DNA from: Streptomyces rishiriensis
GTDB lineage: Bacteria; Actinomycetota; Actinomycetes; Streptomycetales; Streptomycetaceae
Assembly: GCF_030815485.1 (NCBI RefSeq)
Contig: NZ_JAUSWV010000002.1
Span: forward strand, 8,122,001-8,186,000
Direction: 5' to 3'
DNA length: 64,000 nucleotides
Below are positions 17,183-26,700 of this stretch, one piece after another. How positions within the stretch are numbered: position 1 is the first letter of the stretch; every line of letters begins with the position of its first letter. The position numbers and the translations under genes are program-made. The notes under the pieces were generated by a model. The model worked only from the letters and a program-made list of their open reading frames with translations. It made no database searches and was not told the origin of the DNA.

Positions 17183-17904
17183 GCCGGATCCTGGTGACCG
17201 GTTCCGCGGACGGACTTGGACGCGCGGCGGCGGATGCGTTGCTGTCGCAGGGGCATGACGTCGTCGTGCACGCCCGGAACCAGAAGCGTGCGGCAGAGAT
17301 GAATGCGCTGGCCGATCGCGGTGCCCGCACAGTGGTGGGTGATTTCACCGAGCGGGACGCCGTACGGCGTATCGCGGCCGAGCTGAACGACGCCGAGCCG
17401 TTGGATGCCGTCATCCACAACGCCGGTGTATGGAGCGGTCCGGCGGTCATGCCGGTCAACATCATCGCCCCGTACCTGCTCACGGCCCTGCTGCGTGGGC
17501 CGCGTCGGCTGGTGTACCTCAGCAGCGGCTCGCACTTCAGCGGCCACCCCCGGCTCGCCGGAGTCGACTGGCGGGGCCGAAGCGCGGGTTCGTACGCCGA
17601 CAGCAAGTTGTACGTCACGGCGTTGGCCGCCGCGGTGGCCCGCCTGCGCCCCGAGGTGATGAGCAATGCCGTGGACCCGGGATGGGTGCCGACCAGGATG
17701 GGCGGTCCCAGCGCACCGGACGACCTGGAGCTGGGGCACCGGACACAGGAGTGGCTCGCCGCCGGCGACGATCCACAGGCGCTGAGCACCGGAGGCTACT
17801 GGTACCACCAGCAGCAGACGCAGCCGCACCGCGCCGTCCACGACGAAGCGTTCCAGGACCGCCTCCTGCAGACACTCGCCGAAGAGACGGGTACGGAGCT
17901 TTGA
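17179..17904 (+). CDS. short-chain dehydrogenase/reductase (SDR)
   Basis: A 241-residue SDR. The cofactor motif is TGSADGLG at about 7-14, the structural NAG motif is in VIHNAGVWSG near 79, and the active site is the Ser of LSSGSHFSG with YADSK (Tyr and Lys near 141-145). The segment HARNQKRA after beta-strand 2 suggests NADP(H), since an Arg follows the strand where NAD enzymes have Asp. DPGWVPTRMGG is the usual loop after beta-6. The substrate is unknown. ATG 17179 follows GGGAGG at 10 bases and overlaps the end of a possible 59-codon frame. Confidence 0.9.
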   Translation: MSRILVTGSADGLGRAAADALLSQGHDVVVHARNQKRAAEMNALADRGARTVVGDFTERDAVRRIAAELNDAEPLDAVIHNAGVWSGPAVMPVNIIAPYLLTALLRGPRRLVYLSSGSHFSGHPRLAGVDWRGRSAGSYADSKLYVTALAAAVARLRPEVMSNAVDPGWVPTRMGGPSAPDDLELGHRTQEWLAAGDDPQALSTGGYWYHQQQTQPHRAVHDEAFQDRLLQTLAEETGTEL

Positions 17905-18015
17905 ACGATGCCGGAGCGCCCGCCGTCCCCGGCTGCTATGCCCGGCCGGTTCCAGGGAACCCGGGTTCCTGGACGAACGCGAACCCCGCATCAGGTGCAA
18001 GGAATGAGGAACACG

Positions 18016-18207
18016 TTGAGTGACCACAGCGAGGGAATCTGCAAGGCGTGCGGGAGCAGGCCGGCCGTCCCGGCCGAAGACGGGACGTTGCTGTGCGAGC
18101 ACTGCGCCGCCGTGCTCGAGATGCCGGATACGTCCGGGCTGGTCGAGGACGAGGGTGCGGCGGTCCGGCGCACGTTCGAGAACCGTGACATGCGCCCAGA
18201 ACGCTGA
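18016..18207 (+). CDS. small zinc-ribbon protein
   Basis: A 63-residue protein starting at TTG 18016, which has GAGGAA 4 bases upstream; an ATG at 18004 is the alternative but has AGGA touching it. Two CxxC knuckles, CKACG and CEHC, 16 residues apart form a clear zinc ribbon at about residues 9-29. The remaining 35 residues are acidic (GLVEDEGAAVRRTFENRD) with no further motif. Such tiny zinc ribbons often act in nucleic-acid or protein contacts. Nothing links it to the SDR upstream or the kinase-like gene downstream except orientation. Confidence 0.6.
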   Translation: MSDHSEGICKACGSRPAVPAEDGTLLCEHCAAVLEMPDTSGLVEDEGAAVRRTFENRDMRPER

Positions 18208-18345
18208 GGCGGCCTCACCGCACGGGGAGGCGAGGGACGTGGACGGCGGCAAGCCCGCCAGGACGAGCACATGTGGGGGTCGCTTGCCGTCATTGGTCGT
18301 CGCTCGGCGAAATCGAGGTGCCGCGGGCTCGGGTGCCTGGGTAGC

Positions 18346-19125
18346 GTGAATCGGGTGGCCGGTGAGGAAGTGATGCAGGACGATGCCCATCGTCGGGTGG
18401 TGCGGATCGGTGACACGGTCCGCAGGCCCGTCCAGCCGTGGACGCCCAGCGTCCACGCGCTACTGCGGCACCTGGAGGACGTCGGCTTCGGCTATGCGCC
18501 CCGCCCCCTGGGAATCGACGCTGAAGGGCGTGAAGTTCTGACCTTCATCAAGGGCGATTCCGGGACTGCGGGGTGGGCCAAGGTCGTGGGTGAGCAGGGA
18601 CTGAGGAACTTCGCCCGGCTGCTGCGTGACTATCACGACGCCTGTGCCGGCTTCTCGCCCCCGTCGGGCGCGACCTGGTCCGCAGGCGCGGGCGGCCCCG
18701 GTGACCACGAGGTCGTCTGCCATGGGGACTTCGGCCCCTGGAACGTCGTGTGGCAGGGTGACCAACCGGTGGGAATCATCGACTGGGACTTCGCCCACCC
18801 GGCACCGCGGCTGCACGACGTGGCCTATGCACTGGAGTACGTCGCCCCGTTCCGCGACGACGCCGAGTGCTTGCGCTGGCTGCGCTACCCGGCCCCTCCC
18901 GACCGCCGTCGGCGGCTGGAGGTCTTCTGTAACGCCTACGGCCTTGACGCGACCGTCGGAATCGTCAGCGCTGTTATCGCCAGACAAGAGGACAACGCCG
19001 ACCTCGTGCATCGGCTGGCCGAACAGGGCTGTGAGCCCCAAGCCACCTGGGTGGCCGACGGACTTCTGGCTGAACTCGTCGACAGGATCGCCTGGAGCAG
19101 GGCATCCCGGCATCTGTTCGAGTAA
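18346..19125 (+). CDS. APH-type phosphotransferase family protein
   Basis: A 259-residue protein of the aminoglycoside phosphotransferase/choline kinase fold. The catalytic loop VCHGDFGPWNVVW (His-Gly-Asp, then Asn four residues on) is near residue 125 and the metal-binding IIDWDFAHPAP near 145. The N-terminal lobe with VVRIGDTVRRPVQPWTPSVHALLRHLE is shared by many Streptomyces proteins of unknown substrate; there is no clear glycine-rich loop. It could phosphorylate an antibiotic, a sugar or another small molecule. Resistance is not implied. GTG 18346 is the most plausible start; ATG 18373 (9 codons later, GAGGAA upstream) is the alternative. Confidence 0.85.
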   Translation: MNRVAGEEVMQDDAHRRVVRIGDTVRRPVQPWTPSVHALLRHLEDVGFGYAPRPLGIDAEGREVLTFIKGDSGTAGWAKVVGEQGLRNFARLLRDYHDACAGFSPPSGATWSAGAGGPGDHEVVCHGDFGPWNVVWQGDQPVGIIDWDFAHPAPRLHDVAYALEYVAPFRDDAECLRWLRYPAPPDRRRRLEVFCNAYGLDATVGIVSAVIARQEDNADLVHRLAEQGCEPQATWVADGLLAELVDRIAWSRASRHLFE

Positions 19126-19140
19126 CCGGTTCGCTCATCG

Positions 19141-19163
19141 CCGACGGCACTTCTGGCCGTCGG
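19141..19163 (+). terminator. terminator hairpin after the APH-type gene
   Basis: CCGACGGC (19141-19148) and GCCGTCGG (19156-19163) form a perfect 8-bp stem with a 7-base loop, 16 bases after the stop of the APH-type gene. Confidence 0.65.
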
Positions 19164-19340
19164 GGCACGATGTTCGGTCGGGTCCGCGGGCAGCTGACAG
19201 CGCGCCTTGGTCGCCACCCAGGCGTGGCGTACTCCAGCTGGAGGTCTCGACCGGCAGGCAGTCCGCGTCGGTCTGCCCGATACACCGACCTCGGTACCTG
19301 CGCGGCCGGGTGCCCGACTCCGGCCCGTGCGGCTGGTGGT

Positions 19341-20130
19341 TCAGTCGGTGGTCTGGGTCTGGGGTACTCCGGCCAGCGGTGCGGCGGCTGTGACGGTGTC
19401 GGTGTGGGGGCCGAGCCATTGGCACAGCAGGATGGTGGCGTCGTCCTGCAGTTCGTTGTCGTGGTGGTGCAGGTGGGCGCGGGTGAGGCGGCGCAGGGTC
19501 TCGGGAACGGAGAAGCCGTCGAAGTGGTGTCGGACCAGGGAGGCCGGCCGACGTGTCGTGTCCTATGGCGTCGAAGACCGAGATGTAGACGATGTCGTCG
19601 GCGGTGGCGTAGTCGTACGCGTCACCGCTCACCTCGTACGCGGGCTCCATCACGGCGCCGATGATCACCCTGTTGTCGGCGTAGGTGCGAGGCGGCATGA
19701 GCGTCCACTGCATCTCCGCGGCGACGTTCATCGGCTGGGTCCGGGTCAGGCGGGCGTAGGAGTCACTGGTGTCGCGGCTGCCGACCACCAGCATCGCTAC
19801 CAGTGACGCCAGCGCCAGCATGTCCTGGCGGACGTCCTCGCCGTCCTGGGCGGACGTCATATGCAGCACGCCCAGGCGTTCGGTGCCGTCCAGCAGCGGC
19901 ACCCACCAGCCATGGGCGCCGTCCGCGCTGTCGGCGCCGGCCACGATGTGCCCGTACTGGTAGGCCCGGCCGGCAACGGTGCCCTCTACCGGCAGCTCCG
20001 CCGTGCCCTGCGGCGCACTCTCGGCGGCGTCAAGACCCTTGCCGGTCAGCAGCCGCAGGACATCACGCTGCAGGTCGCCGAGGTAGATGAGGAGATCATT
20101 TGCGACGCGCCCGTGATCGGGCCATGGCCG
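19341..20130 (-). pseudogene. SpoIIE/PP2C-type phosphatase, internally deleted and frameshifted
   Basis: Reading on the minus strand, one frame from about 20110 down gives a GAF-like domain (VPLLDGTERLGVLHMTSAQDGEDVRQDMLALASLVAML), then the phosphatase start MNVAAEMQWTLMPPRTYADNRVIIGAVMEPAYEVSGDAYDYA and SVFDAIGHDTSAGL. At about 19548 the match jumps: the family's middle part, about 100 residues with the second metal-binding segment, is absent. A different frame then gives the family's C-terminus LVRHHFDGFSVPETLRRL...NELQDDATILLCQWLG, ending in TGA at 19341-19343. No start codon fits the beginning. A deletion with frameshift has destroyed the gene. It once belonged to a partner-switching pathway like the genes at 33.3-38.6 kb. 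Confidence 0.8.
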
Positions 20131-20170
20131 GTGCTGTCTCGAGAGAATGCACGGGACCGGTAAGGGCAGG

Positions 20171-20608
20171 TCAAGATTTGGTCTGCCGCTGACCCCCTGC
20201 GCGGCGGGCGGCCAGTACTCCGGGGTCGGAACGCATGTGGGGCGGTACGACGAACTTCGGGGCGTTGAACAGGACGACGCTGATTTCGCAGAGCAGGCTG
20301 AGAAGGACAGTGACCAGCGCGAAGGCAAAGACGGCGGTCAGCGGGCCGGTCATGTCGACGTCCAGGAGACCGAGGAGGAGCAGGACTGTGACGCCCCAGA
20401 GGGAGGCGGCGGTGAGGGCGAGAGACCGTACTTCTCCTCTTTTGACCTCCTTGCCGAAGGGCATGAAGGAGAAGGTTTGCATGAAGTGGTCAACCAGGTC
20501 GGCGTCACGCCAGAGCTGAGTGACCTTCCAGGTCATGAAGACGGACCCCGCCACGAAGAAGAGTCCGATGAAGTACGACATTGCTCGATCCCTCCCAGCG
20601 TTGCTCAT
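20171..20608 (-). CDS. small membrane protein beside the RHS gene; candidate immunity protein
   Basis: A 145-residue protein with three predicted transmembrane segments: MSYFIGLFFVAGSVFMTW (about 10-27), LALTAASLWGVTVLLLLGLLDV (about 63-84) and LTAVFAFALVTVLLSLLCEISVVL (about 90-113). The C-terminal 25 residues are basic. Both ATG 20608 (GGAGGGAG upstream) and ATG 20581 (GGGAGG upstream) are credible; the second would give MSYFIG. The gene lies 98 bases downstream of the RHS gene on the same strand, the usual place for an immunity gene, and the RHS tip is Gly-zipper-like, suiting a membrane target. That role is inference; no immunity family is recognised, and a hairpin separates the genes. 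Confidence 0.7.
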   Translation of the reverse strand: MSNAGRDRAMSYFIGLFFVAGSVFMTWKVTQLWRDADLVDHFMQTFSFMPFGKEVKRGEVRSLALTAASLWGVTVLLLLGLLDVDMTGPLTAVFAFALVTVLLSLLCEISVVLFNAPKFVVPPHMRSDPGVLAARRAGGQRQTKS

Positions 20609-20642
20609 GTTCGGCTCCCTCCCTTTTGGGGAGGAGCCGCCA

Positions 20643-20682
20643 GGCGGGCCCCAAGGGTATGTGACACCCCCCGGGGCCCGCC
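20643..20682 (-). terminator. hairpin after the RHS gene
   Basis: GGCGGGCCCC (20643-20652) and GGGGCCCGCC (20673-20682) form a perfect 10-bp stem; GGGT/ACCC inside the loop lengthens it. On the minus strand it begins 25 bases after the RHS stop and ends 35 bases before the next start, so it should end or weaken transcription between the two genes. Confidence 0.7.
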
Positions 20683-20706
20683 CGGCGCCCTGCTACGGTC
20701 CAGCGG

Positions 20707-23700
20707 TCAGCTGAACCAGCCCTTCACGCCCTTCCATCCTTTCGACATGGCGTTGTTGACGGTGCCTGTCGCAAGGATGCCGGTGACGGCACCCGCCCCG
20801 GCGCCGATGGCTCCGCCGATGACCGTGCCCACGCCGGGCGCGATGGCGGTGCCGATCGCCGCGCCGAGAGTGGCTCCTACCTTTGTCGCACCCATGACCA
20901 CGGCGGTGTCGACCGCGGTCTCCGCGACGGTAAGGGGGACGTCACCACCGGTGGACTGGTAGTTGGAATACGCGGTGAAGCCGATACCGCCCACCAGCAA
21001 ACCCTTGCTGGCGAACATCACCGCCCTGCTGTTCCCGATGGCTCCCACTCGCGCGAGACCGGGGTTGTTCCTCATGGCCTGCAGGATCTGGTTCGACTGA
21101 CGGGTGGACCGCATCGCGGCCTTCGCGTCTGTCGTCAGTCTGCCCGCCGCGCTGAAACTCTCCTGGAGGTAGGCGCCTGAGGTCATGACCCCGTTGCCAG
21201 CGTTGCAGACGTAGTTCTGCACCTTGGACTCGATCCCGCAGTTGGCCGAGAACGACACAAGCGGAATCGGGTCGGGGCCCATGAGGAGCGGGGGCTGGGA
21301 GGGCGGGCCGTATACCGGGCCGGTGCAGGCCGGCAGGGGAGGCATGCCGCAGCTGGCAGTGACGTAACTTCCGCCGCCGCCGGTGCCGGTGGTGCCACCT
21401 CCGCCGCCGCTACCCCCTCCGCCGCCACCACCGCCACCGCCGCCGCCCTGGTACTCCGGGCACTGCGGGTTGGTGAGACTGGGGCAGGGAGCGCCCGGGC
21501 CAGGGTTGGGCGGCGGCTTGTTGCAGAACGAGGGGTCGACGTCGCACCGGGTGCGTCCCGTCGGGTCGCTAGTGGTTACCGGATTGTTTGCGGCGTAGGA
21601 GTAGCCGTCGAGCGACTGCCCGTCGTCGGTTTCCAGCCCGGGATCGACGCTGATGAACTGGCCGATCTCCGGGTCGTACTCGCGGGCGTCGATGTGTGTG
21701 AGTCCCGTGTTGGTGTCGCTGGTCTTGTTGAGGAACCCCTTGTCGTCCGGCCATGCGCCGCCGCTGGTCGTGCCGCGCTCGTCTCCGAACGGTGTCATCC
21801 GGCGCTTGGTGACCGTCTGCGCACTGTCTGCGGACACCGCCAGGCTCTGGGTTCCCTGATGGTCGCCGGCGAGGTAGGAAAGCTTGTTTGAGCCGGACTG
21901 GTTGCTGCGGACTGCGATGCTCAGGCTGCCCGAGGAGTAGGTGCGCTGCGCCCAGGTGGCGCCGCTCGCCTTGAGGTGGAGTTCGGTGTTGCCCGTGTAC
22001 AGGATGCGTTCACCGCCCTCGGTGCTCCGGATCAGAAGCTTGCCCTCGGCGTCGTAGATGTAGTCGGTCTTCTTGCTGTTCTCGGTGAGCTGGGCGAGCC
22101 GCCCCTCCGATGACCAGACGAGGGCCTGGCTCGCCGTCGGGCCGGGCCGGGAGGTGGTGTTGCCGGCCGTGTCGTGGCCGTATCCGGCATCCGGGGTGGT
22201 GCAGTTCGCGGTCTTGCTGGTGCCCGAGAGGACGTGCGGCCGTCCCTCCTTGTAGCAGTAGGTGGTCGTGGCATCGCCCGTCGCCTTGTGCTGGGTCTCG
22301 GCGGTGCGCTGACCGCCCTGGTTGTAGGTGTAGTCGGTCCAGTAGGGCGCGGGTCCGGACAGGCTCCCCGTACTGGGGGCGTCGGAACACTTCTGCGAGG
22401 AGGGCGTCCAGGCGCTCTTCAGACGGCGGTTGCCGTCGTAGGCGAAGCACTGGGTCTCGGCCGAGCTGGTACCGCCGAGGGTGGCCGGGTCGGAGATGGC
22501 CGTGATGTTGCCGGCCTGGTCGAAGGTGTAGTTGAGGTCCATCAGCATGTACGGGTGCGTCTGGTCCGTGACATGAGTGCGGGTGAGGCGGCCGGTGCCT
22601 TCCTCGAAGGTGTTCGCAACGTACATCTTCTTGGCGGCTTCGGTGTTCGCCGTTCCCAGCGTGTACTGCTGCGCGCGGCCGAGAGCCGAGTAGTCGGCGG
22701 CCAGTAGATACCCCGTACTGCCGGTGATCGAGGTGACCTGGCCGAGGGAGGTGTAGCCGTATTCGATGGTCTCGGACGGCAGGCCGCCCACCGCGGGTTC
22801 CGCGTTGTTCCCCAGCGTGCCGTCGAGGCGGTAGGAGCTGGAGAAGGAGACCGTGGCGGGTGCGCCTGCGACGACCAACGGGTCGGTGGAGGGCAGGGTG
22901 AGCGTGGTGGCCGTCGGACGGTCGAGGGTGTCGTAACCGGTGATCGTCTTGGTGTATGCCTTCCCGCTCTTGCCTCCGACATAGCGGGTGTTCGAGGCCG
23001 CCAGGCCCTTGAGTACGGTGTCGTAGGTGTACTCGGTCAGCTGGTGGGCATCGTCCTGGGTGCCGTCCCAGGTACCGGTCGTTCGGCCGATCTCGTCGTA
23101 CGAGGTCAGGATGGACTTGCCCCGCGAGTCAGTGCTCTTGGTGATCTGGTCGATGACGTCGTAGTCCGTCGTGGACGATCCCTTGTCGGGGTCGCTGACT
23201 GCGGTCTGCCGACCGAACAGGTCGAAGCCGTAGGTCCACGCCGCTCCGTCGGGCCCGGTGACGCCGCGCTGCTTGTCGTCGAGCGTGTACTGGAACTTCG
23301 TGGCGCTGTAACCGGCGCCGGGACCGCCGCCGAACTCGGTGTCGGTCGGGCTCGGGCTCGCATACTCGCGCTTCTCGGTGTCCCGGCCGCGTGCGTCGGT
23401 GATGGTCCGGGTCGCGGTGCCGCCCTGCTGCGCGGAGGTCGCCGTGGAGTCACCGGTGTACGAGGTCGTGGTCGTCCACTTGGCGACGCCGTACACGAGG
23501 AGCTGGCTGGCTTGTACGCGCTCTGCCCCGTCGAAGACCGTCTCGGTCTGCTTCGGTGCCTCGCCGTACTCCGCTCTGGTGTAGGTCGAGTTCGGTGCCG
23601 AGGTGGTGTCGAAAATCTCCTCGAACTTCTCGTAGGCCAGGCTGCGGGTGTCGTAGCGGGTGTCGCTGAGCAGCCGCCCGCCCTTCGGGCTCGGTACCTG

Positions 23701-26700
23701 CTCCTGGAGGAGGCGCAGAAGCGAGTCGTAGATCGTGTAGGTGGTGTTGTACGTTTCCCCGTCCGCCTTGAGCGACGCGGAAGACACCCAGGACTGCTTG
23801 GTGGGGCTGAGGCTGTAGCCGAACTTCTGAGTGGGGCTGTAGCCGGCCGCGCGGTTGCGGTTGGGCCGCCACACGTCGGTCAGCCGGCCCAGGGCGTCGT
23901 ACGCGAATTCGGTTTTCTTCAGATTCGCGTCATAGGACCGCAGGTCGAGGCCGCGCCTTGGGTCGATGAATGAGGTGAGCGCGTGTCCCTTGGGATTGGT
24001 GACGACCTTTTTGGTCAGGGGACCCGCCGCGGTCGGTGTGTAGGCGGTCGTGGTGACACGCTCCAACGCGTCGGTGACCGAGGTGACGCGTCCGAGGGTG
24101 TCGTAACCGGTGCTGTCGACCTTCTGCCAAACGGGAACGGTGGAGCTGTAGCTCTTGGCTCGTCCCGTCCACGTTTTCAGGCCCTTCGTCGGCTTCATGG
24201 TCGTCGACCAGGTGGCGCCGTCGTAGGCCGTGGCGGTGTCGGACAGGACATCGCCACGGGTTGCTGTGGAAGCGGGCAGGGCCAGGTTGGCGTCGGCCAC
24301 GGTGCAGGCTTTCCCGACCACGCGCTTGCGGGAGACCTGGCTGATCAGTCCCAGGGTCTCGTCTCGCGCATACCAGGTACGGGTGCAGGTCTCGTCGCCG
24401 GACTTGGCTTCGTCGCCGCGGTCCTCCGACTCATAGACCATGCCGTAGCTGTCGTAGCTGTTCTCGACCGTGCGGGAACGCCAGGTCCCCGGCGCGGTGA
24501 GGTAGGTGTGGGTGATCTCCGTCTTGGGCTGCACGAAGTGGGCTACGGAGTCCCCGGCGTCGGGCAGCGACTGGCGGGCGGTCTCCGCGGACCAGGGCTC
24601 ACTCGAGGTGGCGCTGACGACGGTGGAGCCGCTGTAGGTGGCCTTCTCGCGCAGATGTCCTGCGTACTGGTCGCTGTCCTTGAGGGTGGCGAGGCCCAGG
24701 GCCGGTGCGGTGAGGGGAGCGACGTTCACCGAGCGGGTGGTGCCGTCCTTGAGCCGGTCGCCGTCCATGCCCTGCATGTACAGGGAGACCGTCTTCGAGC
24801 GGGTGGTCTCCAACGCGCCCTTGTACTCGGTGACTTCGCGGTATCCGCGCCAGTCGGACCACGTCCGCTCGTCCTTGAGGATGAAGGGGTCGTCGCTGTA
24901 GTTCCAGGCCGCGCCGCTGTAGCTGTAAGCGTGCTCGACGGATTCGTTCTGGCCTGTCGGGTCGGAGACGGTGACGGCGAGGACCCGGTACTTGTGGAAC
25001 CAGTCCACGGATGCGTTCTCGGCACCGTTGATGTTCCAGAACAGCGGGTAGCAGGAGCGGGTGTTGGTGTCCTGCGCCGCGCCGGTCACCTCGCTGCGGA
25101 CGCACTCCGCCGGTGACATGGTCACCGTGGTGATCGCCCCGGTCTCCGAGGTGATGGTCGAGATACGCGGGCGCGTCAGCGGCAGGATGTCGTCCGTGCC
25201 GTCCACCCGGTTGGGACGCATGTGGTACGTGAAGGAGACCGGGCTCGTCTCGATAGCGGTGCCGGCGTTGCCGGTCCGCTTGATGGACTTCAGGGTGAGG
25301 ACCTGGTCGGAGGTGTCTCCGATGTCCCCGCCGTCCAGGTACTGCTGGGTCAGGGCCCAGGAGTCCACCGCGTCGTAGGCGCTCGTCGTGGCGTTCCATG
25401 AGGTGGTGTCGACGGAGGTCATCCGCTTGCGAGTGAAGAACGACGGACCGACGGCCAGACAGTCGTCGTCGCCACTGGAGCAGATCGCGTCGAACGGTAC
25501 GTCTGGCCAGTTGTCGGCGGTGTCCTTGGTCAAGGACGAGCAGTCCGCCGCCGTGCACCGCTCGTCGTAGCCGAAGGCGACCTTGGCGTCGGCGTCATCG
25601 GTGAACAGCGCGCCCTTGCGCAGCCCGTACTTGATCTCCTTCAGGTAGCCGCCGCGTATGTAGGACGCGTTGGCCGTGGAGGCCTTGTTCTTCTTGTAGT
25701 AGTTCCCCTCCTTGGCGTACCAGTACGTGGCCGCGTTGCCGGAGGTGTCCTCGACGTAGTCGAGGTTCCATCGCCAGGCCTGGTTCAGGGAACGGTCCGC
25801 GAAGGAGGTGCCGCCGGAGTATCCGGGTTCGCCGTCGTCGTCGCCGAAGACCGGAACGGTCCACGTGGAGTTGGTGCGCTGGGTGGTGGCGCCGTCGAGC
25901 TTGTCGAGGCCGAAGACGTACTTGGTTCCGTCACCGGTGATGACGGTCCAGTACTCGCCGTTGTCGTCGCCGTTATCGGCTCCGGTGGAGCGGGTCACGG
26001 TGGAGGCGTCGTCGTTCTCCAGCCGCCACTTGCCGCTCGACTTGTCCTTGACCAGCAGGTTCGATGTGCCGTTGAGGAGCAGCCGGGCGTTGTCGTACTT
26101 CCAGCACTGGTCGTGGATGCCGTCGTGGCCGTCGTCGTCGCAGCCGGCGTAGGTGCGTTCGATGAAGGACTCGCTGAGCCCGAAGCCCTCGCCGACAGAA
26201 GTGCCCTGGTTGTTGGTGGCCGCGGAGCGGCCGTCGACGCTGCCGGAGCTGTAGGCGAGGGAGAGCTGCGGAGACGGTCCGGCAGCCGCGGGCGGCACGG
26301 CGAAGTCGTACTTCCAGGTGAACGAGCCGGAGCTGCCGCCCGCTTCCCAGGACGAGGACTCGGCCAGGTCGGTGGCCGAGTAGTCGCCGCTGCCGTTGGG
26401 CGATTGGCCCTCGCCCGTGCCGGTTGCAGTGAGGGCGAAGACGGTTACCGCCGATGCGCCTGTGCCTTGTGCGGTGTTCGCACCGAGCTGAGTGGTGAGC
26501 CCGCCGTTCGCGGGGAGGGAGACCGGTGCGGTAACCGTCTGCTGGGTGGCGTTGTTCTCGGACGGAAGCGGAGTCTGCTTGCGGCACTCGGCCTTGGCGG
26601 GGGTGGTCAGGGCACAGGCGGGCAGTTGAACCAGGTGCAGCCGTTGCGCCCAGCCGCCGCCGAGCACCCCGGCCAGGTTCCCGTAGTCGATGCTGACTTC

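Noticed and set aside
21390..21455. GC-rich triplet repeat resembling a microsatellite
   Set aside because: It encodes the poly-Gly linker of the RHS protein; the repetition is explained by Gly codons.
23983..25116. Long plus-strand frames inside the RHS gene
   Set aside because: Antisense to the RHS repeats; low-complexity Gly/Val/Arg content and no start signals.
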